This document shows, one piece after another, positions 14,612 through 20,368 of a stretch of 20,368 nt of DNA (positions within the stretch are counted from its first letter, which is position 1; each line of letters starts with the position of its first letter). Origin of the DNA: Synergistaceae bacterium (GTDB taxonomy: Bacteria > Synergistota > Synergistia > Synergistales > Synergistaceae); contig JAISLO010000039.1 in assembly GCA_031290815.1 (NCBI GenBank), forward strand, positions 1-20,368, written 5' to 3'. The notes beneath the pieces were generated by a model. The model did not search any database. It worked only from the letters and a program-made list of their open reading frames with translations, and had not been told where the DNA came from. The translations under genes and the position numbers were made by a program.

Positions 14612-15576
14612 AGATTCTGTTTTATGGCGACGAATTTGTAAAAATGCGTGAGACCCTGCTCTCATCTATGAGCGGGCATGACGCTGAGACGTCTGACAGC
14701 CGCACCGTAAACGAGAAGATCTCCGGCGCGGAGGTTCTAGTAACCCGCCCCGGCACAGAGGTCAGCAGGGATCTTTTGGAGGCCGCCCCGAATCTGAAGC
14801 TGCATCAGCTGTATGGCACAGGCCTGGAGGGAGCGGACTTTGAAGCGTGCGCCGATCTCGGGATTGCCGTGTGCAACGTGCCGTCGCTGGGCACAGGAAA
14901 CGCGGAGGGAGTGGCCGAGATCGCCCTGCTGCACATGCTTCTTCTTGGAAAAAAGTATTCCTTTGCCAGGGAGAATGCGCGAGCCGGAAGGCTGTTCTCC
15001 CCGAGGGGGATTTCTCTGTGGAAGAAGCGCGCCTGCATCGTAGGGCTGGGAAACCTCGGTCACGCGACCGCCGAAAGGCTGTCCGCCATCGGAATGGTGA
15101 TACGGGGAGTCAATCGCAGTCCCGTGAGCGCGGAGAAGCTCGCATCGATGGGCGTGAGAGAGTTTTTCCAGATGAACAGGCTTTATGACGCGGTTTCAGG
15201 GTGTCGTTTCGTGATAGCGGCGCTTGCTCTCAACGACGAGACATGCGGCATCTTTGACGAGCCGTTCTTCCGTGCGATGGACGCGGGCTCTTTTTTCATA
15301 AACGTTGCCAGAGGCGGTTTGGTAAGGGAGGATGCCCTGCTGAGGACACTGAACGAAAAACACCTGGCAGGAGCCGGTCTCGACGTGCTCGCGGATGAGC
15401 CAACCAGCCCTGACAACCCCCTCCTGACTCACCCTTCGGTGACGCTGACCCCGCATATCGGTGGCAACACCGACGAGTCGGTGAGGGGAATACTCGGATT
15501 TGTCAGGGACAACATCGACCGCCTGTGCCGAGGAGAGGACACGCTTTCAAGACAGGACTTGCGCGGCGGCGCGTGA
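14608..15576 (+). CDS. D-2-hydroxyacid dehydrogenase family protein
   Basis: 322 aa. The dinucleotide-binding motif GLGNLG is at 146-151. The catalytic triad is R235 (NVARGG), E264 (LADEP) and H283 (TPHIGG). The residues after the second Rossmann strand read GVNRSP, lacking the aspartate of NAD-specific members, which suggests NADP(H) use (inference). The family reduces 2-keto acids such as glyoxylate, hydroxypyruvate, pyruvate or phosphoglycerate; the substrate is not readable here. The ATG overlaps the TPI stop by 4 bases (ATGA), so the two are translationally coupled, suggesting a link to triose or sugar-acid metabolism. Confidence 0.88.
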   Translation: MKILFYGDEFVKMRETLLSSMSGHDAETSDSRTVNEKISGAEVLVTRPGTEVSRDLLEAAPNLKLHQLYGTGLEGADFEACADLGIAVCNVPSLGTGNAEGVAEIALLHMLLLGKKYSFARENARAGRLFSPRGISLWKKRACIVGLGNLGHATAERLSAIGMVIRGVNRSPVSAEKLASMGVREFFQMNRLYDAVSGCRFVIAALALNDETCGIFDEPFFRAMDAGSFFINVARGGLVREDALLRTLNEKHLAGAGLDVLADEPTSPDNPLLTHPSVTLTPHIGGNTDESVRGILGFVRDNIDRLCRGEDTLSRQDLRGGA

Positions 15577-15648
15577 CGAACTTGCAAAAGCCTGTTTTCC
15601 CATTCCAATTCCCTGCTGTCCTGTGTCAATGAGACGAGGGGGACTTTC

Positions 15649-16575
15649 GTGAAAGGACGCATACGCGGAATAATAATGCTCACGACGGCTTCATTCATCT
15701 GGGGGACGGGGTTTGCCGCACAGCGCCTTGGGATGGAGCACGTCGGGCCGTTGACCTTCATAGCGGCCCGCTTTATGTTGGGCGGTATCGTCCTGCTTCC
15801 GATCATACTGGCCAACTCCTTCATGCCGGGGCTGACGCCGGGGCAGGACAAAAATCGTTCGCACGGATCCGCACTGCGCGGCGGCTTATGCTGCGGCTGC
15901 GTACTGTTTGTCTGCGTCGTCCTGCAACAGGTAGGCGTCATCTACACTACGATAGGCAAGGCTGGATTCATAACAGCGCTTTACATCGTCATAGTGCCGG
16001 CATTTGGGCTCTTTCTGGGCATAAGGAGCAAATTGCGAACGTGGATGTGCGTCTGCGCCGCCGCTGTCGGAATGTACCTGCTCTGCGCCGGGGAATCATC
16101 CTCCCTGAACAAGGGTGATGTGTTGGTCTTCGGCTCTGCGGTCTTCTTCGCCGTTCACATCCTCGTAGTCGGCCGCTTCTCGCGCGTCGCTGACGGAGTC
16201 AGGCTCTCGTGTGTCCAGTTCTTCACGTGCGGCGCGCTCGGTTTTGTCACTGCGATCGTCTTCGAGCGCCCGGCGCTGTCCGGCATCATATCCGCTTGGG
16301 CCTCCATCTTATACGCCGGCGCGCTCTCCAGCGGATTGGCGTTCACACTTCAAACTCTCGGCCAGAGGGAGATAAACCCGGTGACTGCGTCCCTCCTCAT
16401 GAGTCTGGAATCGGTCTTCGCAGCACTTACAGGATGGATTGTGTTGAAGGAGACCCTGTCGGCGCGCGAAATAACCGGCTGTATATTGATACTTTCGGCA
16501 AATCTGCTGATCCAGACATCGAACGCGGACGAAAAAACACCGGGACGAAACCGACAAGCGGACGCCGTTCGATAG
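15649..16575 (+). CDS. EamA/DMT-family membrane transporter
   Basis: 308 aa from GTG at 15649, with GAGGGG 8 bases upstream. It has about ten hydrophobic segments arranged as two EamA repeats; the first opens with ASFIWGTGFAAQRLG and FIAARFMLGG, and the second ends LMSLESVFAALTGWIVLKE, both typical of the drug/metabolite transporter superfamily. It sits in the cytoplasmic membrane and usually exports amino acids or other small metabolites. Its substrate is unknown. A 72-base gap separates it from the hydroxyacid dehydrogenase, so it may be loosely tied to the BMC operon; its neighbours downstream handle D-amino acids. Confidence 0.9.
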   Translation: MKGRIRGIIMLTTASFIWGTGFAAQRLGMEHVGPLTFIAARFMLGGIVLLPIILANSFMPGLTPGQDKNRSHGSALRGGLCCGCVLFVCVVLQQVGVIYTTIGKAGFITALYIVIVPAFGLFLGIRSKLRTWMCVCAAAVGMYLLCAGESSSLNKGDVLVFGSAVFFAVHILVVGRFSRVADGVRLSCVQFFTCGALGFVTAIVFERPALSGIISAWASILYAGALSSGLAFTLQTLGQREINPVTASLLMSLESVFAALTGWIVLKETLSAREITGCILILSANLLIQTSNADEKTPGRNRQADAVR

Positions 16576-16596
16576 GTGCGCTCTCGTCCAGGCCAC

Positions 16597-16625
16597 TTCA
16601 CCGGACGCGGCTGAATGGCTATAAT
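16597..16625 (+). promoter_or_regulatory. Promoter upstream of dppA
   Basis: A perfect TATAAT (16620-16625) lies 17 bases after TTCACC (16597-16602), a 4/6 match to the -35 box. The start of transcription would be near 16632, about 30 bases before the dppA ATG. This suggests dppA-ddl-OYE form their own transcript, at least in part. Confidence 0.55.
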
Positions 16626-16663
16626 GACTCGTATTGTGTCAATCTGACGGAGGTGCGGGCGGA

Positions 16664-17479
16664 ATGAGGATTTTTATAAGCGCGGACATGGAGGGAGCGA
16701 CAGGAATCGTTCAGTGGGAGCAGGTGGACAGGCCGGAACCAGATTACGCATTCGGCCGAAAGATGCAGCTGCACGACGTCAAGGCAGTCGTCAGCGGCGC
16801 GCTCGATGCTGGAGCGGACGAGGTTTTGGTAAACGACTCCCACGATTACATGATCAACCTGCTTGCAGACGAGCTGGGCTTCGATTCGCGGGTCAGGCTT
16901 CTCTCGGGCTCAAACAAGAAATTCTCGATGGTGCATGGCTTCGAGGGAGCGGACGCCGCGTTTTTCGTCGCGTACCACGCAAAGGCCGGGACGAAACACG
17001 CCATTCTCGATCATACGATGAGTTCAAAGTCGATATTCTCCGTCGTCTTAAACGGCCTGGAGGTTGGGGAGACGGGCCTCAACGCGGCGGCCTGCGCCGG
17101 AGAAAAAATCCCCGTCGCGCTGGTCACGGGAGACGCCGCCGTATGCGCGGAAGCCAGAGACCTTCTCGGGGAAGGTCTTGTGACGGCGTGCGTCAAGGAC
17201 GCGCACTCCAGGACCGCGGCAAATTGCCTGCTTCCGGAGGAGAGCGGCCGCGTTCTGAGAAAAGCGGCGGCCCTCGCTGTCGAACGCGCGAGGTCTGGCG
17301 CCTCCCCGATAATGGACATAGGGAAAGGCGATTTCGACCTGCGCGTAACGTTTCAGAACTCGTTCCAATGCGACAGAGCGGACAAGATTCCCGGAACGGA
17401 GAGAATGGACGGCCGCACCATTCGCGTTACCGGCGGACTCATGACGGATGTGATCCGGTGGATTCTGGCCCTTATCTGA
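16664..17479 (+). CDS. dppA: D-aminopeptidase DppA, peptidase family M55
   Basis: 271 aa from the ATG at 16664 (GGAGG 11 bases upstream; the frame opens at 16634). Zinc ligands fit those of Bacillus subtilis DppA: D8 and E10 (ADMEGATG), H60 (NDSHDY), H105 (AYHAKAG) and E133 (NGLEVGE); H117 in ILDHTMS fits the active-site histidine. The enzyme releases D-amino acids such as D-Ala from D-Ala-D-Ala and related peptides in the cytoplasm. A downstream D-Ala-D-Ala ligase 25 bases away points to D-alanine or peptidoglycan recycling. Confidence 0.93.
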   Translation: MRIFISADMEGATGIVQWEQVDRPEPDYAFGRKMQLHDVKAVVSGALDAGADEVLVNDSHDYMINLLADELGFDSRVRLLSGSNKKFSMVHGFEGADAAFFVAYHAKAGTKHAILDHTMSSKSIFSVVLNGLEVGETGLNAAACAGEKIPVALVTGDAAVCAEARDLLGEGLVTACVKDAHSRTAANCLLPEESGRVLRKAAALAVERARSGASPIMDIGKGDFDLRVTFQNSFQCDRADKIPGTERMDGRTIRVTGGLMTDVIRWILALI

Positions 17480-17504
17480 CCTTGGGGAAGAGCGCCATTC
17501 TCGC

Positions 17505-18590
17505 ATGAAAATTCTGGTTTTGGCCGGCGGTCTCAGCCATGAGCGCGACGTCTCGCTGTCGTCCGGAAGCCTGGCTGCGAACGCGCTGATGGCTGGAGGA
17601 CATAGCGTGGCCCTGGTCGATCTGTACCTTGGGATCGAGAGCGAACGGGACATTTTCCTGGACGGCGACTCCGGGAAGAAGTACAGCTATCAGGTGACCC
17701 GCCAAGAGCCGGATCTCGCTAAGGTAAAGGAGGAAAACGGCGGCAGGGATGCGTTGATCGGCCCTAACGTCATTGAGGCCTGCATGGGATCGGACCTGGT
17801 TTTCATGGCCCTCCACGGCGGAATAGGGGAGAACGGCCAGATTCAGGCGGTCTTTGACTGTTACGGCGTCAAGTATACGGGAAGCGGCTATATCGGATCG
17901 CTCCTGGCGATGGACAAGGACCTCGCAAAACGGATCATGAGACAGAGCGGCGTTCCAACGGCCGACTGGTGTTTGGCCGCATCGGAAGACGCCGACGCGA
18001 AGAGCCTGATAAGCGAGCTGGGGTTGCCATTGGTGGTGAAACCGTGCTGCAACGGTTCCAGCATAGGCGTGTCGATGGCAAACGACCGATCCGAATTGGA
18101 GGCGGCGATATCCGCGGCCGGGCGCTATGAATCGCGCCTGCTGGCTGAGAAAAAAATCACCGGCAGGGAGTTTTCGGTCGGAATCCTTGACGGCCGGCCT
18201 CTGCCTGTGATAGAGATCAAGCCCAGGAGCGGATTTTACAACTACGAAAACAAGTATCAGGCTGGGGCTGCGGAGGAGATCTGCCCGGCGGAGCTGAGCG
18301 AACGATCGGCGGAGGATCTGCAAGAATTGGCGCTGAAAACCCACAGCGCGCTGAGGCTTGGAGGCTACTCGCGGATCGATTTTATACTGGATGAGAACAA
18401 CGGACCGTTCTGCCTCGAAGCCAACACCCTGCCGGGGTTGACGCCGACGAGCCTGCTCCCGCAGGAAGCGGCCGCCGCCGGCGTCTGTTACGAGGACCTT
18501 TGCGACAAGATCGCGAAACTGGCCTTCAAAGCGGGAGGCCAGCCCAGGGCAAAATCGAGAATATGCAATGAAGGGATTGTGCTAAAATGA
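17505..18590 (+). CDS. ddl: D-alanine--D-alanine ligase
   Basis: 361 aa, an ATP-grasp enzyme that joins two D-alanines for cell-wall precursor synthesis. Conserved features are E13 (SHERDVS), ALHGGIGENG (102-111), the serine loop NGSSIGV (183-189), the omega loop NYENKY ending K250-Y251, R290/D292 (SRIDF) and the EANTLPGLTPTSLLPQ segment (305-320). The K-Y pair is the D-Ala-D-Ala rather than D-Ala-D-Lac form. It follows dppA by 25 bases and overlaps the next start by 4 bases. Whether this is the housekeeping ligase or a second copy cannot be judged from one window. Confidence 0.94.
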   Translation: MKILVLAGGLSHERDVSLSSGSLAANALMAGGHSVALVDLYLGIESERDIFLDGDSGKKYSYQVTRQEPDLAKVKEENGGRDALIGPNVIEACMGSDLVFMALHGGIGENGQIQAVFDCYGVKYTGSGYIGSLLAMDKDLAKRIMRQSGVPTADWCLAASEDADAKSLISELGLPLVVKPCCNGSSIGVSMANDRSELEAAISAAGRYESRLLAEKKITGREFSVGILDGRPLPVIEIKPRSGFYNYENKYQAGAAEEICPAELSERSAEDLQELALKTHSALRLGGYSRIDFILDENNGPFCLEANTLPGLTPTSLLPQEAAAAGVCYEDLCDKIAKLAFKAGGQPRAKSRICNEGIVLK

Positions 18591-19672
18591 AACAAAAACC
18601 AATATCAATGTATGACTCATTTGAAATCGGGAATTTGATGATAAAGAATCGCCTGGTCAGAAGTGCGACCTTTGAGTTCGGAGCAGACGACGGGGTGGTA
18701 ACGCAAAGAATTATTGAATTGTACCGCCAGCTTGCCGAGGGCGGCAGCGGACTTATCATTACTGGTATGTACGCGGTCTTGTCCAGCGCAAGGAGCAGTC
18801 CCGTCATGGTAGAAACAACTTATGATGGGTATGTAGACGATATGAAGCGGATTGTGGATATCGTGCATGAAAATGGAAGTCTGTTGTTTGTCCAGCTCAA
18901 TCATACGGGTTATAAGACGGCGAAAAGCCCCGGCTATGACCGAATTGGCGTCTCGGAGCAGGAAATCGCAGAAGGTTACACTTATCTCGAAGCGACGCCA
19001 GATGATATTAAACGGATTGCCGAAGCCTTTGGCAAAGCCGCAAAACGTTGCAAAGAGGCTGGCTGTGACGGTGTTCAAATCCATGGTAGTCATGGTTATT
19101 TAATCAATACGTTTCTATCTCCTTATTACAACCAAAGGACGGACGCTTATGGCGGTCCCATTGAAAATCGCGCCCGAATATTATTCGAGATATACGATGA
19201 AATACGAAACGCGGTAGATAATAATTTTCCGGTTAGCGTTAAGATCCCATTTAGTGATAGGGTGTCTCCTTCTATTATGCCAGATGAATGTGTTTATGTA
19301 TGCAGAGAATTAGAAAAAAGGGGCATTGATATGATAGAGGTGACTTCTGGATTGACAATGGACGGTGGCGGTTCATCCTTTTCTCCTTTTGTAAAAGATG
19401 AGTCTCAAGAGGGCAGCTTTTTGGCTGGCGCGGCGCAACTGGCAAATGCGGTAGGTATTCCGATTGTCAGTGTGTGCGGCTACAGAACACCCGACTTTAT
19501 TGAAAAAGCACTAAATGAAACGGCTGTAGCCGCTGTTTCCCTTTGCAGGCCGCTTGTGAGGGAGCCCGCTCTCTCCAATCGCTGGAAATCGGACCGGACA
19601 AAGGCCGCCTGCATTTCATGCAACCGCTGTTTTATGTCAAAAGGCATTATTGCCTGTCAGGCAGAAAAGTAG
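18587..19672 (+). CDS. Old-yellow-enzyme family NADH:flavin oxidoreductase
   Basis: 361 aa, an FMN-binding TIM barrel. Features include NRLVRSATFEFGADDG, QLNHTGYK, the active-site pair H166/H169 in QIHGSHGYL, the SPYYNQRTDAYGG loop and a C-terminal FMN-phosphate region (AAVSLCRPLVREP). A C-terminal cysteine cluster, C342xxC345xxC348 with C357, resembles the Fe-S ligands of the longer 2,4-dienoyl-CoA reductase branch but is followed by only a short tail, with no FAD/NAD domain. The start overlaps the ddl stop by 4 bases and has GAAGGGA upstream. Codon use differs from upstream genes: ATT rather than ATA for isoleucine, and more A/T third bases. This suggests a separate origin. Substrate unknown. 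Confidence 0.9.
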   Translation: MKQKPISMYDSFEIGNLMIKNRLVRSATFEFGADDGVVTQRIIELYRQLAEGGSGLIITGMYAVLSSARSSPVMVETTYDGYVDDMKRIVDIVHENGSLLFVQLNHTGYKTAKSPGYDRIGVSEQEIAEGYTYLEATPDDIKRIAEAFGKAAKRCKEAGCDGVQIHGSHGYLINTFLSPYYNQRTDAYGGPIENRARILFEIYDEIRNAVDNNFPVSVKIPFSDRVSPSIMPDECVYVCRELEKRGIDMIEVTSGLTMDGGGSSFSPFVKDESQEGSFLAGAAQLANAVGIPIVSVCGYRTPDFIEKALNETAVAAVSLCRPLVREPALSNRWKSDRTKAACISCNRCFMSKGIIACQAEK

Positions 19673-19849
19673 GAAAGACGCCCGATGAAAATGACGGTAC
19701 TGTGCTATGACTCATAGATAGCTGCCATGAGGCAAATAAAATAACCTCAGTTATGACAGACAGTTTCTTGCGTCAATTTACAGCGGCAGGATCAAATGGC
19801 GGTTTTGAAACAGAAAAATCAAAGCCGCCGCAAGCTTTTCAGGTATCAG
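19673..19849. other. Convergent intergenic region with possible gene remnant
   Basis: 177 bases between the OYE gene and the leftward hydrolase. A 10-codon frame (19685-19717, MKMTVLCYDS then stop) has an AGGA site upstream, and another frame stays open from 19711 to 19863 (about 50 codons). They may be pieces of a decayed gene, but I cannot name a family. The region also holds the hairpin listed separately. Confidence 0.3.
19798..19829. terminator. Hairpin between convergent genes, possible terminator
   Basis: GGCGGTTTTGA (19798-19808) pairs with TCAAAGCCGCC (19819-19829) through 11 positions with one T-G wobble and a 10-base A-rich loop. Reading rightward, only a short CTTTT follows 5 bases later; reading leftward no T-run follows. 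Its position between converging genes fits a terminator, although the tail is poor. Confidence 0.45.
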
Positions 19850-20368
19850 TCATGCCCCCTTAAAAAAACTGATGAGGTCCGGATATAACAAATCCTGCCC
19901 GTTTATATAAGTGTCGTGTTTATGGCCGTCCATGACTTTCAGGGCCGCGTCCGGAAGAGCGGCGGCAAGGTTCGTAAATGTCTCCGGCTTGAAAATATCC
20001 TTTTCAGCCGCGATTACAAGAACGGGGATGTTCACGCCCTTCACCGCATCCAATTCAATATTGGGCTCTTCCAGCATCAATTTGAACAAGGGGTCTTTTG
20101 TCCTCTCATAAGTGTCCTTCACAAACCGGTAGCTCTTTTCGGTAAAATCATCCGGCTTCAGATTTACACCAAGCAGCGCCATTTTGCTTACCGTTTCAAT
20201 GTGATTCATCGCGAGGATCAAGCCTATGACAGCGCCGTCGCTGAAGCCGATTATGCCGACGCGTCCCAATTTCAGCACCTCTATGAATCGGTAAATATCA
20301 TCGGCCATCGTGTTGTATGAGTAATCATCCGTTTTTTTGCTCTGGCCGTGATTTCTGCTATCGACGGA
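19850..20368 (-). CDS. Alpha/beta hydrolase, C-terminal part (runs off window)
   Basis: 172 residues are visible, with the N-terminus beyond the right edge; the frame is open to the last base, so the methionine at 20308 is not the true start. The DSRNHGQS strand leads to the nucleophile elbow GFSDGA. Further on come the acid-residue strand VLVIAAEKDIFKPE and the histidine loop DGHKHDTYI, giving a Ser-Asp-His triad in order. The fold covers esterases, lipases and C-C hydrolases; the substrate is unknown. The gene converges on the OYE gene and seems unrelated to the BMC. Confidence 0.88.
   Translation of the reverse strand, partial: SVDSRNHGQSKKTDDYSYNTMADDIYRFIEVLKLGRVGIIGFSDGAVIGLILAMNHIETVSKMALLGVNLKPDDFTEKSYRFVKDTYERTKDPLFKLMLEEPNIELDAVKGVNIPVLVIAAEKDIFKPETFTNLAAALPDAALKVMDGHKHDTYINGQDLLYPDLISFFKGA

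Noticed and set aside
14608..18590. A vanHAX-like resistance set (hydroxyacid dehydrogenase, ligase, D-peptidase)
   Set aside because: The ligase has the K250-Y251 omega-loop pair of D-Ala-D-Ala ligases, the peptidase is family M55 rather than VanX, and the dehydrogenase is coupled to TPI about 2 kb away from the ligase, not next to it.
1..20368. CRISPR arrays, tRNA or rRNA genes, transposases, phage genes
   Set aside because: No regularly spaced short repeats, no RNA-gene signatures noticed and no transposase or integrase motifs in any frame examined.

Overview
This window carries a bacterial microcompartment (BMC) locus, read almost entirely on the + strand, with a divergent sugar-kinase operon on its left and D-amino-acid and redox genes on its right. 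The DNA is GC-rich, uses ATA heavily for isoleucine, and has clear Shine-Dalgarno sites. Together with the gene content this suggests an anaerobic, fermentative bacterium. A Synergistota-like lineage is my best guess, but that is inference from codon habit only. The OYE-family gene near the right end has a visibly different, more AT-rich codon style.

Left (1-2833): a leftward operon encodes an AllA/cupin-like protein, an FGGY carbohydrate kinase and the first 29 codons of a second FGGY kinase. A 607-bp AT-rich divergent intergenic region follows. It holds a strong sigma-70-type promoter (TTGACT-17-TATTAT) and several inverted-repeat candidate operators.

Centre (2834-13835): a SorC/DeoR-type sugar-phosphate regulator is followed by two zinc medium-chain dehydrogenases (the first GatD-like). 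The BMC genes come next: PduL phosphotransacylase, a PduM-like protein, EutN-type vertex protein, CoA-acylating aldehyde dehydrogenase, PduS flavo-Fe-S protein, PduT-type trimer (BMC-T), two almost identical PduA-type hexamers (BMC-H) alternating with two more EutN-type proteins, and two DeoC-family aldolases. No diol dehydratase, ethanolamine lyase or glycyl-radical enzyme is present, so DeoC is the likely signature enzyme. This fits the class called sugar-phosphate-utilizing (SPU) BMCs. Five core proteins start with short amphipathic helices that look like encapsulation peptides. The second DeoC ends in a ferredoxin-like CxxCxxCxxxCP tail, which is the most unusual feature here.

Right (13859-20368): triose-phosphate isomerase and a D-2-hydroxyacid dehydrogenase continue the operon. 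After them come an EamA transporter, then DppA D-aminopeptidase (with its own TATAAT promoter), D-Ala-D-Ala ligase, an old-yellow-enzyme family oxidoreductase, and a convergent partial alpha/beta hydrolase.

Proposed pathway (inference): a sugar or polyol is phosphorylated by an FGGY kinase and oxidised by the zinc dehydrogenases to a 2-deoxy-sugar phosphate. DeoC cleaves this inside the shell to acetaldehyde and glyceraldehyde-3-phosphate. The aldehyde dehydrogenase and PduL turn acetaldehyde into acetyl-CoA and acetyl-phosphate, TPI feeds the triose to glycolysis, and PduS with PduT may carry electrons across the shell.
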